Shown: positions 43,435 through 56,000, counted from the stretch's first letter. The stretch: DNA of 64,000 bases from Eutreptiella sp. 'Long Island Sound 2002' (GCA_964036045.1 OZ038392.1:28903755-28967754), one strand, 5' to 3'. The notes: generated by a model not told the origin, from the letters alone. Made by a program: numbers and translations.

Positions 43435-45158
43435 TTCAGTCAAACGTGGTTACATTAAAGACTCCGTGGTTGGATGGAAGACCTTTTTATATTCGTACAG
43501 ACGCCAGTCGTTACGCCATTGGTGCTACGATCGAACAAGTCGACGACGAAGGTCACCATCATCCTCTGGCTTTCTGGTCTCGCAAGCTTACAACAAGGCA
43601 GCGAAATTGGAGTCCAAGGGAACAAGAAGCCTACGCAATCCTTTGTGCCTTACGGCGTTATGAAGGTTGGATCTTGGGCCATCGCGTTGAGGTACTGACT
43701 GACCACAAGTCACTGGAGAGCTGGAGGACAGAACATGTGGATACCCCTGGTGGACCAGCTGGGAGAAGAGGCCGTTGGCATGAAACTCTCAGCAGATTTG
43801 ACCTCCATGTGACTTACATTCCGGGTCGCTACAACACAGTGGCGGACGCCCTGAGTCGCTGGGCCTACCCAGCCTCTGAGGCTTACTCTGAAGTGAGTTT
43901 TCATGGGACAGCGACGGATAAAGCTGAAGTGATCGAGTTCGACAAGGAGGAACAAGCACTGATCAAGAAACATTGTCCCCAATGTTCGATTAAAAATCGC
44001 ATGAAGGTGGATTTGGTAAGATGCAAGGAGATTACCAAGGCAGATCAGACTGACAGGGTTAACTCTGACTCTGAGTCGTCGCTGCCACTCCTGAATGTGT
44101 TTCCTACGACGAGATCCAAAGCGAAATCCACGCTCCCTCCACAACAAAAGGACAAGGAAACTTCCTTCCTCTATGTGGATTGGACGAAGATGTACAAGGA
44201 GGACAGGTTCTTTGGGTCTGTATACCACAAGTTGAAAGGGGACAAGCCTTACGACTCTGGAGATACGTCTGATTTCAAAATCCAAGGCGACAAATTATTT
44301 TGGCAAGGACGAATTTGTGTTCCTGATTGTCTGATTGACCAATATGTCAAACATTGGCATCGGAATGAGACAGCCCACACACATTCTCGTGTGCTGGAGC
44401 AGGAGCTGCACCACAGAGTGTACACAAGGGACCTCAAAAGTGCCTGTGAACGAGTTGCCAAAGGATGCAAGCAATGTCAGGCGACCATCCCCAAGAATCA
44501 AAAGGCAGAAGGACTACTGAAGGGATTACCAATTCCTGAGAGGTTGTTCGACAAGGTGACGGCGGATGTCTTCGAGTTGGGACAAATCCAAGAGGAATGT
44601 CTCTACACGAGGAAGCCTATCGATGGGGTTTTGTTAATTCAAGACCGCCACAGTGGCTACATCCAAGTCCTCCCTTGCAACACGAAGCATCTCACCTCTG
44701 AAATGGCTGCCAAGTGGACTGCAAGTCAGTGGATGAGTAACTGGGATGTGCCCAGTGAAATTCTGACGGACAGTGGGAAAGAGTTCATTGGGACTTGGTG
44801 GGAGAACATGTGTGCCCTATTGGGAGTTCATCACCTTCGTGCCCGAGTCTACGACCATCGAGCTCTCCCTGCTGAACGCGCTGGAAGGATTCTTATCTCC
44901 ATTCTGAGAAAATTCCTGGCGACTGAAAAAGACTACAATTGGTTGGAGACAATTTACTGTGTCTTGAGAAGATACCATCGTACCAAGAATTACACTGGAT
45001 TGAGTCCGAATGAGCTGGTTTTTGGTCGAGAGAAGATGGGTCCAGGACCAGTGATGTATCATCCAAGGCAGTGCTACGACGCCTCGCAATGGTTTGAAAG
45101 GATCAAGGATTTAGAAGCCAAGTGGATCCAAGCCAAAGTGGAAAGTCAAGCAGATTAG
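43435..45158 (+). pseudogene. Family C pol part 3: RNase H and integrase
   Basis: Continues the protein cut at 29935: joining 29935 to 43435 keeps the frame and yields the usual RT-RNase H connection. RNase H: YIRTDASRYAIGA, PREQEAYAI, LTDHKSLESW, PGRYNTVADALSRW. Integrase: zinc region HWHRNETAHTH and CKQCQAT; core TADVFEL, ILTDSGKEFIGTWW and LPAERAGRI (D, D, E). Ends at TAG 45156-45158; the next frame carries the C-terminal part. Confidence 0.88.
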
Positions 45159-45733
45159 TTGAATTTCAAAAATTAGTCAAGAACGCAAGGAAAACCCTTC
45201 GAGAAAGGCCAGCAAGTTTGGCTTCGTAAGTCAGACGAGACCCTGAAGGACGACAACAAATTGTTACCTTTGTGGGATGGCCCATTCCAAGTCAAGAGTC
45301 AACTAAGTGAGACTACATTCAACATTGAGATTGAGCCAGGCAGGCATCAACAAGTACATCGAGATCGTTTGAAGGCCGAAGTACCCTGCCCCAAAGGAAA
45401 ATTCAAGCCTCTCTATTGGACTCCGAAGTACCTGAGCGACAGGAAGATGGTCACAAGCAGTTTTGAGCTGGAGAAGATTCTTGATTACAAGAAGAATGCT
45501 CGAAACAAGTGGTACTTTCTGTGCAGATGGAAAGGATTCGGTCCAGAGGAGGACAAATGGCAGCCAGCTTCAAGTTTCATCCATGGTATACGGATACTTT
45601 CATCAAGTTCCTGAAGAAACACCCTGAGATTGACAAAGAGCTCTCGCTGATCAAGGATTGTGTCACCAAGGAAGACTTACAAGCACAAGAAGAAGCTCCA
45701 ATTGTGGCAGCATCCATCCCTGACAAGATCTGA
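45159..45733 (+). pseudogene. Family C pol part 4: integrase tail and chromodomain
   Basis: The open frame 45261-45614 contains LLPLWDGPFQVKSQL, RDRLKAEVPCPKGKFKPLYW and the chromodomain WYFLCRWKGFGPEEDKWQP. A frameshift at about 45590 moves to 45509-45733, which carries TFIKFLKKHPEID as in family B, and ends at TGA 45731-45733. Two shifts relative to RNase H/integrase show decay. Confidence 0.8.
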
Positions 45734-47068
45734 TCAGAATTTCGGTCGCCGTAACTTTCGAAGAGGTTTACGGTCGACATATACCCTTGGCATGGGGACA
45801 TAACAGTCCAGACGCATCGTCTATGTGGTTCGACTAACAGATGATAGGACATTCTGGGGTCATCCTGGTCATTCCATCCATCATTCCCATCATGGCCATC
45901 ATGTGAATCATGTGCTTCATCTCAGATGATTCCAATCCGAAGATCCGAAAGGCCTTTATCCTCAACCACGACGACACTATTGCCTTTTGCTGTCGGCTGG
46001 ACCCCTCTACTCGCCTGGGGAAGGACTCGTCCGAGTTCGTGCTCATTACAGAGATTCTGGCACATGACTGAGTCTGATCCATTTCATGTGTTTGACAGGT
46101 CTGCTCAGAATGTGATTTCCATCAGCTCTTACATTGAGACAGTTGGTTTCCTTTCCAAACGACCACTGTCAAAGGGCTTACATAGACCAAGTGACGACGA
46201 TGGTGTTCTTACTTGTGTCGACTCGCTGTCCATCTGTGGATTGTGTTGGAATCCCCCTCAGAATCAGCTCAATTTTGGCAAATTCCCAGTACCAAGCATT
46301 GGATGCTTATACATTCTGGGACTATAACGAGTCAATTACCCCTTCTGACTCATACTGGATTAAACATGGAGCCCTGGGAACAATACGGACAGTGTGGTAA
46401 TTACTCACTGCGTTTTCTTGGCTATCATTACTTAAATGATTGAATTTCCATCATGGGGATCATCATCATCATGAGGATTTGACCTGGATTGGCTATGAAT
46501 GAGAACTGGATTTCCGTTCAACACTACACACAGTGTCTATCGACATTGAATTGGACCTTTTTTGGCTTTCTGTGAACTTCGCCACCCTCAATCCGTAGGC
46601 GATTCACTGATTTTGGTCCCAATTCAGGCACATTTTGTACCATAATCTGGCATCTGGTCTCATGACTGCAAATGACACCAGCCAGTTTCACATATCTTGG
46701 ACTCCATGAAGGGATACCCTATTTTTTTTGACGCTCGACGACATGGCGACGCTCGTTTTCCGTTTTCTGGCAGTGGGATGTCAGATCCTGATTTCATCAT
46801 GAATCATGGATCATGGATCATCATGTACATTCTTCACTCAGACTTTCGATTTTCGAATTTTCGAGCTTGAACGAAGCTTTTTCTGTGTGCCCTGAGGTAC
46901 CTATGCGTTTCATTCAAGTCGATGGCCATCGCGAAGCACAGATCTCAGCACAATTTTGCTCAATTGAGCTCGTTTTCACACATTTTGCCGACTAATCTAG
47001 GTTTCTGGTCACTTTAGCCGTTTCTTTCACTTCACTTGACCCAGCATGACATACTGGCGTGTGTTTTC
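45734..47068 (+). other. 3' untranslated region of family C
   Basis: 1.3 kb with no supported frame. Contains ATCATC-rich patches (about 45860-45910, 46455-46470, 46795-46825). Confidence 0.6.
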
Positions 47069-47078
47069 AGAGGGGGAG
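47069..47078 (+). promoter_or_regulatory. Polypurine tract of family C
   Basis: AGAGGGGGAG directly before TGTAACGG of the 3' LTR. Confidence 0.8.
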
Positions 47079-47558
47079 TGTAACGGCAGCAGTGAAAGCA
47101 CTCAATTATACACTGATGTGATCAGAATTTCAATGGTTCTCAGATGTACATTGGTGCAGTAAATTTTCCGTTCGGTTTCATGTTTTCCGTTCGCCGCCAG
47201 ATGTCGCCTGTGAGCGCGCGTCGAGTCGCATTTGTCTTTCGTGATTTCCCAATCGGATTTATTTAAATTATTTCGAATGATTTCACGTTGTGTCATTAGT
47301 TGCGATGAATGCGCATTGAGATTCTATGTCTGCTCCACTTTTGTAGACCGGGTTTTCGTACTCTTCATATTCCACCATGGAGTTCACTGCACTTACAAGT
47401 GCTTCGCATATGTCGCTCCCAGAGGCTGGATATGGGTCCGAAGAGGGTTATGTGGGTTCGGAGATATCAGGGGCAGTGTCGGGCGTTACGACCCCTGGGG
47501 CATCAAGGCTACAGGCTTCGCAGTCACAACAAAGATCGACCACTATGCAGCGGTTACA
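47079..47558 (+). repeat. 3' LTR of family C
   Basis: 480 bp, about 7 differences from 23779-24258. It ends GGTTACA and is followed by the duplication TTGGC. Confidence 0.9.
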
Positions 47559-47563
47559 TTGGC
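47559..47563. repeat. Right target-site duplication of family C
   Basis: TTGGC, identical to 23774-23778. Confidence 0.85.
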
Positions 47564-47640
47564 GCCGCCTTGGGTAATTTGCTGGAAATTCTTACCACCC
47601 CCAAGGCCCTCATGGTAATTTTGGTTGGCGGCGTCAGCGG
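47564..47640 (-). mobile_element. Family B-prime relic, piece 3
   Basis: Plus-strand text resembles 38456-38545 of intact family B (gag region; shared ATTCTT, CCCTCATGG and GGCGGCGTCAGCG). It ends at about 47640 where GC-rich LINE sequence begins. Confidence 0.65.
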
Positions 47641-50424
47641 AGGCACATACGCAGGCCCCTGGCACACACCTCCTCCTCACCCTGAAAGGAGAGGCCGCCA
47701 TTGAAAACGTCCGCACAGCGGAGGGAGAGGACTACGTGACGGCAAACGCAGACACCGCGGTATGGTTACGCGCCCACAAACACACCACACACCCCACCGT
47801 GGTACCAGGGTCACACCCCTGGCAGGTGATCATCGTACACCTGCCCACAGGGACAGACACGGGTGACGCCAGACAGGGTTGGGCAGACAGGTGGGCACAC
47901 GTGTGCGCCTCCCTGCACGATGGGCTGCACAGGCCCTCCCTCACCAGTCACACCCTCGAGCCGGCCCCCACCACGGCCGAATCCCACACCGGGGCGGCCC
48001 CCCCCACCGGGGTCTGGGCCTACTCGCGCACCCTCCACCGTGAGGCAGCGGAAGCCCTAAAGACCGCCATCTCCAACCCCCAAGGCCTCGTGCACACCCC
48101 CCACGATAACACGCAAAAGGGCTACACCCTGTGGTGGCACCACCCCGCACTGGAAGGTGGCCTGCAACCACCGGCAGACCAGCCTGGCATCGGCCCAGAC
48201 CTCACAGCGGTCGCCCGCGCCATCGCCGCCATGGCCCAGCAGGTTGGGGCTCCACCCCAATGGAAACCGTCCGTCATCAAAGAAGGGGCGGCACTCCACA
48301 ACCCAGCTTTGGCAAACCTCCAGGGACGCCCCATTCATTCACCCCTACCGGACCTCGACCTCCCTGCCCACGATGCGTGGGCCATCCATATCCTCGTGCC
48401 CCATGACACCGCGCCCAAAACGGAGGACGCGACGGCACGCGTCACCAAACAGCTCCCCAATACCGCACTCCACTACGACATACCGACGCCCTACGTCGTT
48501 GTCACCCACAACACGGGTCGCGACCACTACTACCTCCACGCCACTCATGAGCGCTCCCCCATCACCATATACACCTTCACCACCTAACCTCGCCTCCAGC
48601 CGCCACAACACCAACCGCGTCCAGCGTGGAAGCATCCACTACACGTTGCCTCGACCCCGCGCAAAAGGCCCGCCCACCACGCGCCCCCTCCAGCCGACAG
48701 CACCGCCCTCCACGCAGCCCGCAGACGGGCCGCGGCACACCACCAAAACCACGTGCTCCCACGCATTAGCGCTGGACCCGGCACCGTCACCGAAGCCACC
48801 CACAAAAGCACCTGGAAGCTGCTGGCCCGCAAGCTACACCCCAAAATGGCACTGGAGGACACACTCTGGATATACTATGGCAAGCCGCACGGCACGGCTG
48901 GCAGACCTCCGCACCATCATCCCCCGCCACATCCAGCGCGTGGTACGGCCCTTCACTGTGTACGCGGTACCACACCCCATAACAGCCCAGTGCACCGACT
49001 GCAACACCCGGTGCGCGCAACCATGCGCGGGCGCTCTGCAACAACCCCTACCCACCCCTACCTACAGGGGGGCATATACCTCGGCACTATACCCCGGATC
49101 CACACCCCTACCTCCTGCCCGCGGCGGACCGCCACCACGCCATACCGCTACACCTTGTCGAGCACCTGGCGGTGGAACCATCCCCCTTCCAGAAACGCCC
49201 CCCCAACACCCCATCCGACGGACGCCCGCCAGATGAACCGACGCATGCCACGCCTGGCCCCAAACGCGCCATCGCACTCCTCACCGTAAAGGCGGAAGCC
49301 ACCATCCCCCGAGACCTGGAGGGGGAAAACCACCTCATGGTGGAAGGGCTGACGGAGCACGTCCTGATCGCAGCCATGTACGCCGCTGCGTCCGCCTCCC
49401 GCATCTGGGAGGACCGCCCCGCCCCTCCCCTAGCCCAGGCAGCGCAGGACGCCCCCGACACGGGCCCTAGCGCAGAGGACATCCACCGACTCCTCAGCAC
49501 GCGGGCATCGCCGAAGACTCACCCCCAGGTCCGCCCCATCCAGCTCGTCAGCTGGGATGCCATGGACACCCCCCCGCCACCACAGAGGTCCATATCCTCA
49601 AACACCGGGACGTCTGGTGGACACTGGAATGAAACGACCACGGCAAGGTCAGACGGGCAACGGCACACGCCCCCGACGATGAAGTCCCGCGCCCACCACG
49701 CGGAGGGGACCGCTTGCAACTCACCGCCCCCGTCCCCCACACCCCAGAGGCAGCCTTGGAAGTGCTGCACTACGCCCTCTACTGGGCGCAGGGGGCGCCA
49801 GAGGGCCCCCTCCCCCCGGAAAGCACCCCAGCGTGGACACGCCACGCCACCCGCTACACGGCCCACATGCACCGCCATGGAGCAGGCACCGGGCACCAGC
49901 TCCTCACCTGGCCCAAGGACCCGCCCGACGCCCTACGCGAGGACGGAGAAGTGCTTGGCCTCATGATCAAGCAAGAGCTCCAGCTGAAGGACACCATCGC
50001 CACGTCCAAGCCCGACGTCCCACCCACCCGCGAGCACCCCGTATTTGCACCGGGCCACACGCCTGTACAGCATCCCCCGGGCGCACCTCCCGGACAGGGA
50101 CTGCCCAATGCCCGGCGCCGCCCAGGTGCGAAGAAGCGCAAGGCCCCCGCACAGGCCAAACCCGCACCCAAGCCAAAAGCCAAGTCGAAGAGCTGGACCG
50201 AAGAGGAAGCCGCCGCCCTGTATCCCGAGTACGCCATCGGTACCCGGGTGCAGCTGCCCTTCAAGTACGCCAGGGCCGCGGGCCCCTCCAAGTTGATACG
50301 GGCCGCAGGTGAGGTCAAGCACCGGTACCGTGTCACCGGGGACCACCAGGGGTTCAAGATCCACATCAAGTGGGACCCAGCCACCCCCAACGACAAGAAG
50401 CTGGGGCGCACCATCGAACTCTGA
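47641..50424 (+). pseudogene. LINE E ORF1 region, broken
   Basis: Protein-like pieces in shifting frames: 47641-48587 (ends TAA), a piece around 48753-48900 in the same frame (LPRISAGPGTVTEATHKST), one around 49250-49560, and 49714-50424, which ends with a Lys/Pro-rich basic stretch (KKRKAPAQAKPAPKPKAKS) and TGA. The order, directly upstream of an endonuclease-RT ORF, suits a LINE ORF1 RNA-binding protein. I recognise no domain, and the joins between pieces are uncertain. Confidence 0.5.
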
Positions 50425-50427
50425 CAA

Positions 50428-51330
50428 GACCGAAACGGTCGTGAGATGGTCCCCATGCAGCTATGCACCCCCGACACGGAGCACCTCACCAGCACCGAGT
50501 ACACGGGCGAAGTCCACAGTGCATGGCCCCTACCCCAGCCCCAGAAGCGGAGCCGCAAGGCGACCGCAGCTCTGGGCGTCATCGACCTCCTCGACGCCTC
50601 ACGGGGCCCGGGCCGGACACGGCCTGCCCCCACCACTACCGGTCCCCGAAAGCGGCGCCTACGGAAGCCCACGCCCGCATCAACGTCCTCAACGAGCCCG
50701 CGGTCACCTACGACCCCACCAAAGCCGCCAGACTACAAGCCATGCCTGGGCCACACCTCCAAGGCGCAGACCTCCTGGGATTCCTGGAGCAACCCCTCCG
50801 CAGAGCGGACCAGCCCAAACCGGCACCGATCCTGGACCTGGAGGGGAATGAATATCAGGCCCACTGGCCTCTACCACAAGACGACGGTAACGGTGCATGC
50901 CCACCCCGACCTTGGAGTGGACGGTCGCCTCGGGGCGTACGAGTGCGTGGGGCCCGGACGGCAGGCAAACGTGCTACTCACGCACGTCCCGTTCGGGGAG
51001 GAGACCAAGGACTTCCTGGGACCCCTGAGCCTGGCGTGCTGCCGCTTCTCCCTCCTGGCACCCACCATCATCATAGGCGACCTAAACGCCGCCCCCACCG
51101 ACGACGACCGCACCGGTCCACCAACAGCCACCAACATAGCTGTCCATGACGCCATGCACCAACTGGGCCTCACCGACCTCACGGCAGGGCTCGCCCGCAC
51201 GCCCTCCCATTACCCCCACCAAGCCGGCGCCCACCCCTCCCGCATCGACACGTGCTACGGGGACCTAACCACACTACGCGTCCACGAGGCAACCTACGGG
51301 GACCTCCTGCCCGCGGGCAAGGGCCACTGA
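50428..51330 (+). pseudogene. LINE E ORF2 N-terminal part: APE-type endonuclease
   Basis: The N-terminal strand ARINVLNEPAV and the ADLLGFLEQPL segment lie in the frame of 50463-51149. The domain then continues in the frame of 50446-51330, so there is a shift near 50880. Later motifs: TIIIGDLNAAP (catalytic GDxN) and SRIDTCYGD (SRID). Ends in TGA 51328-51330, after which the same frame stays open into RT, so this stop is a nonsense mutation. The enzyme nicks target DNA to prime reverse transcription. Confidence 0.7.
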
Positions 51331-53484
51331 CCCCTCTACATCGACCTCATCATCCCCACCCTACCCCAACCCGCGGCCACCCTGCCAGACGACACTCTCC
51401 CACCCACACTACAATTTTCAGCCGAGAACGACCGCGGCGCCTCGCACAGGTATAACAGGGCCCTACACGCCATCCTGCGCCGCCCGGATGCGCCATCACT
51501 CACTACCGCCATGCGCCTGGCGCCACAAGCATGCGGCATGGAGCGCGACACCAGCCACACAGGAGCACCACCAGACCTCACCCTCCAACAGCTCGTCCAT
51601 GACATCTGGACCACGAAAGAGGAACTCGCCACCCTGCTGCGCCCCAGCACACCGGAGACACGAGACCGGGACACCCAGCTCCGCGCGCTCCTCACCACCC
51701 GCCGCCACCAGCTCCAGGAATGGCCTGGCCACCGCATAGCAGCCGCAGCCCAGGAACGCGAAAGGTACGGCAGAAACGACACGCCTTACAAGTCCCTGCG
51801 GTACATCTGCCGCATCCTGGAGGACACGGGGCGTCGTACCTTCCGCGCGGTGCGCACCCGCGAGGGGGGCCTCACCAACGACCCCGACGCCGTCCTCCAG
51901 GCAGTCCTGGACAGCTTCCAGGCACAACACGGGGACGCCCTCCCCGAGCTCGACCCCCATACCCAAAGCACCATCCGCGAGCATGTGCCCAGGGTCTTCA
52001 ACCGGGAACAGCAGCGTGCCATCGAACATGACCCCTTCAGCATCTCAGAACTGCAACGCACCCTGGACAGCCTGAAAAAGGGGGTCGTGCCCGGCGTCGA
52101 CGGTTTACCGGCCGAAGCGTACCAACGCCTCACCCTGCCCGTCAAGCGCCGCCTGGCAGCCCGCCTGTGGGACGTCGTCACAGGCACCGCGTACATCCCC
52201 CCTGAGTGGGCCAACCTGGTCCACCCCCTCTACAAGAAGGGGGACTTGGCGCAGCCAGGCAACAGGCGGCCCATAGTCTGCGCCATCACCGAGGTCAGGC
52301 TGATGTGGACGCTCATCCCGGGCCGCATCGCACCGGCGGTCTTCGCCCACGTGCCCGCCAGCATGTGGGGAGCCATGGCCGGCAGGTCCCCCCACGAGGC
52401 CATCTTCCTCCAGGACACCGCGCTGGACATGAACCCCTACGAGATGATCGTCGCCTCCCTCGACGTCCAAGGCGCGTTCGCCCACGCCCCACACCGGCTC
52501 CTCACGGAGGTATGGGATGCCATGGGCCTCCCATTCCTATCCTTCATGACCAGGTACATCCACACCCGGCTCCAAGCCGTCATCACAGCCACAGGCCTCA
52601 TCCCCTGGACCGGCACAGACAGCAAGGTCCCCCAAGGTGGCACCAAGGGCCCCTTATTCTACCTCCTGGTCACCCTACCGCTTGCATTTGAGCTAGCACG
52701 GGTATACCCGGGGTACGCCCCATACACACTACGGTCCCCCATCAGCAACTTCGCGGACAACAACCTCCTAACTAGGGCCACCCGCCACCGCGACCCTGAG
52801 AACGCAGGGCTACCAACGACCACCGAGCAAGCGTCCGCCATTCTCCAACTCACCACAACCTACCTGGACACCCACCAGCTCGTGGTGCACCCTAGCAAAT
52901 TGGTCGGGCTAGCCGACACCGGGACCCCCACCCCCCACATCCGGAAAGGCGAACCCCTACACCTGAAGGACACCACAGTCGACCTTGGAGTCATACAGGC
53001 CACGCGGCACCACCACATCACACTCCCAAGCAAGCTGCCAGGGCGCCTCGCCCGGCTACCCCAACATGCCAGGGGGGACCTCCTGTCTACGCAGGGCCTG
53101 GCATACTTCATGGAAGCGGTGCTCAAAGCAGCCATCGGGAACCAAGCCTTGCACCTCCGGCACCCCCAGGAAGCCCTACGCCACGCTCGACAGCAAGTGA
53201 CCAAGGCATGGAGGCGCGGGGGCTGGCCCACGTCTTTCCTCAAGGAGGCCATGATGGCCCACTCGCGCTACTACGGGGACAATACAGGCGCCCTAGTCGA
53301 CATGGCCTATGCCAAACACGCAGCGCACCTCCTACACAGGGTGACACACAACCACCAACCCGAGGTTCACGAAGCGGCAGCCATACGCATAAAAGAAGCG
53401 CAAATGGCCCGCAACACCTGCCCCCGGTGGATACTGGCACAACACGGTGTCCCCACCTCCGTGGGCATCGGCATCTGGGTTTGA
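51331..53484 (+). pseudogene. LINE E ORF2: reverse transcriptase
   Basis: Open from 51331 to TGA 53482-53484. RT landmarks: KKGVVPGVDGLPAEAYQRL, NLVHPLYKKGDLAQPGNRRP, SLDVQGAFAHAPH (motif A), VPQGGTKGPLFYLL (motif B) and NFADNNLLT (52747-52773), where the usual FADD box reads FADN (Asn codon 52759-52761). The second catalytic Asp is lost. The C-terminus ends near the GGTTTGA repeats and probably lacks the usual LINE tail. Confidence 0.8.
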
Positions 53485-53498
53485 GGTTTGAGGTTTGA
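53478..53498. repeat. Three GGTTTGA heptamers at the LINE E boundary
   Basis: Perfect tandem heptamers. They may be the short-repeat tail of LINE E, or on the minus strand (TCAAACC)n the tail of an element lying to the right. Confidence 0.6.
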
Positions 53499-56000
53499 TC
53501 TTGCGGGTACTCCACGCCTGTCGGCCCCGGGGGGCCACCTGGTCGGGCCAGGCGATATCCTCCCACACGGGTCCTAGTGGGGGGCCCTCCAGGACGCACC
53601 TCCTGCCTGGTTGCGGAGTCCCCCGGGTTCACAGGGCTCGGAGCCCCGTCCCTCCCCGGCCTCCCCTTTTCGCCACTCCCCGGTCAGTGCATCCATTCAC
53701 AGCCGTGGCTGCGGGCGCTTACCCACTGCGTCGCCCCCCTAATGCGTGGTCGCCCGGGGCGCCGGCCCTGCCAGGTCCGTGCTACTGGCTTGTTGCCAGT
53801 GGGACCCCCTTGGGCTGGCGCGGTGGCTGCCTAGCCTTCGGGTTGGGGCGTGGCGCAGTGCGCCACTACTGCCTTGGCGGGTGCAGTGCCCCGGTCGTGT
53901 GTGCGCGGCGCTCGCGGCCGGTTCGGGGGGGTTCGGGCCGGTACCTGGTGTCGTGACTCCCCGGTTTCCCCCTTCCCGCCCCGCGTGTCCCGCGCTGTGT
54001 GTGGCGGGTTGTCCCGTCCGGGTGTCCCTTACCCTCGCTCGCTGGTACGCCATTCCACGCGGTCTGTGCGTTCCGCGAGCTCGGTCCGGTTGCTCTTCTG
54101 GTATTCCCCGCGTGCCCTTTGTATGTGTGTGCGCTCGCGCTCCCGCGGCGTCCGCGTCCCCCCCCCTCCCTCGGTTGGTGTGGCGCGCGCACATCGCGCG
54201 GTCCCGGCGCTGGGCGCTGGTAGGGCCGTTCCACGCGGTCCGTGCCCCTCCACGTGTCCTGCCCCGGTCCGTTGCTCCGTTTGGTGTGCTTGGGGGGGGG
54301 CGGCCCGGTCTCGTTTCCCCCCTACCTGGCTTGTGGTTGTGCGCTCCCCGCGGGGAAGGTCTGCCCGTCCGGGGCGTTCCCCTGCCGGGGGGTGGGGTTT
54401 GGGGGGGGGGGGGGCCTGTGCGCCGTGCCCCCCGTTTGTGCGGCCGGGGGGGCCAGTGGGGCGGGAGGTCGCTCTGCCTCGTTCCGTACCTCTGCCTTCC
54501 CTGGGCAGGTAACACAGCGGGTGTCACTGGCGTCGTTCTGGTCATGGAGGGCGTGGCCCCCATACCGTTCCGGTTCGTGCTCGCTTGCCGCCTCCGGGCG
54601 CGGTCAGTGTGGCGCCCTGGCGCGTTGTCGCGGGTTCGCTTGTTCTCCGCGGTTCCTGTGGGAGCAGGCGGCTGGGGCGGGGGGGCGGGCCTTGCTCCGG
54701 CCCCCCTCACGGGCACCGCGGGCCTGCCGGGGGGGGGGGACCATCCCATCTGCCCCGGGGGGGTGGGGGCCTGGCGCCCCCGCGGCTTGCGGGCCGGTGG
54801 GGGCAGGTCGGGGGGGGGGGTCACGCCGCGCCCCCCCTGCTCTCCCTCTGGGGGGCGGCCTGCGGTTCCCTACCCTGCTCCCCTCTCGTCGCCGGCGCAT
54901 TCCCCCCCCGCCGTACGAGCTCGGTCGGGGTCGCGGGGCCGCCCCGTGCACCGGGTGCGGCCTGCCTGGCTGGGGAGGGGGGGGGGGGAGGGGCAGCTCG
55001 TGAACCGCTCCCCCGGGGGCTCCGACAGACCCAACCCCCCCCTCTGCCCTCCCCGAGCGGGCAACTTTGCGGTGTCACTTGCGATGCTCTGGTCATGGGG
55101 GGCGCGGCCCCCATACTGATCCGGTTCGTTGTCGCATGCCGCCCCCGGATGTGGTCCGTGCGTTGCTCCGGTGCGCTGGTGCGGGCTCCCCTGTCGGCCG
55201 CGACCGCCGCGGGAGCAGGGGGTCGGGGGCGCCGAGGCGCGCGGCGTGCGGGTCCATCTGCGTCCCCCCCCTGGCGTCGCCGCCCCTTTTGGGGGAGAGG
55301 GGACGTCCCCTCGGCTCCGGGGGGGCGAAGGGCCGGCGCTCCTGCGGCTCGCAGGCCGGGGGGGGAGCGAGGTGGGGGGGAGGGGGGGCTGGTCCGATGC
55401 TCCCCGCCCCCCTGTCCGGTTGGGTGGCCTGTGGCCCCCGCCCCTGTCATCCTTTGTCTCCGGCGCGCCCCCTTGGGGTATGCTTGTGCTGTGGGGGTTG
55501 CCGGGCGGCCGTGGGCGTCGGGCGCGGCTCGGTCGGCCGCCGGTGGGTCGGTGTGGCGGGGGGGGGGTGAACTCCTCGCCCTGGTCCGCGCCCCCGCCTT
55601 CCCCAGGCCGGCCTCTGAGTGGGCCGCTCCGTTTGCGCCTTCCTGGGTGCCGCCGTTCCGTTGTCGGTCGGTAGCGGGTAATGCGGGAGTGTGCGGGCGG
55701 TCCACCGGGGGCGCTTGGCGCGCGGCCACGCTTGCCCGGGGGGGTGCGGGGCCGCTGTCTCTCCAGCTGGCCTCCGTCCGCTCCTGGGCCGGGGGGGAGG
55801 AGAGGGGGGGGGGGGCTGGTCCCCTGACGGCGCCCCCCGACGGTCGCAGGGGTCCACCTGGCGGTTCTGGCCCTGCGGGGCCAGTAGTCGGCTGGAGGGG
55901 CGCACTCTTCCCCCGCCCCCCTCTACCCTCTGAGAGCCGGGCCCTCGTGCAGGCCCTCGCTCGGGTCCCCTGCTCCCCCCGCCGTCGCCGCGCGGCGCTG
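53499..56000. other. Very GC-rich non-coding block
   Basis: Extreme G/C with long G runs and long accidental frames on both strands. I see no conserved domain in any frame. It contains the tandem ~552-bp units listed separately. It could be the 3' part of a minus-strand element whose ORF lies at 56265-58326, or a satellite-like array. Confidence 0.5.

Larger units (their letters stand above)
23779..47558 (+). mobile_element. Family C LTR retrotransposon, split by nested D and B
   Basis: The LTRs at 23779-24258 and 47079-47558 (480 bp each, about 7 differences) are flanked by the 5-bp duplication TTGGC. Without the insert 29936-43434 the element is about 10.3 kb. Order: LTR, gag starting in the LTR, UAG, protease, Dam-like domain, RT, [insert], RNase H, integrase, chromodomain, 3' UTR, polypurine tract, LTR. 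Pol carries a frameshift, a nonsense codon and the insertion, so it is dead, but gag is open. Confidence 0.92.
47641..53484 (+). mobile_element. LINE E: decayed non-LTR retrotransposon
   Basis: GC-rich plus-strand element with an ORF1 region (to 50424) and an ORF2 with APE-type endonuclease and RT. No 5' UTR is obvious, so it may be 5'-truncated where it meets B-prime. Its 3' end coincides with three GGTTTGA repeats at 53478-53498. Frameshifts, an in-frame TGA and an altered RT catalytic box show that it is dead. Confidence 0.8.
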
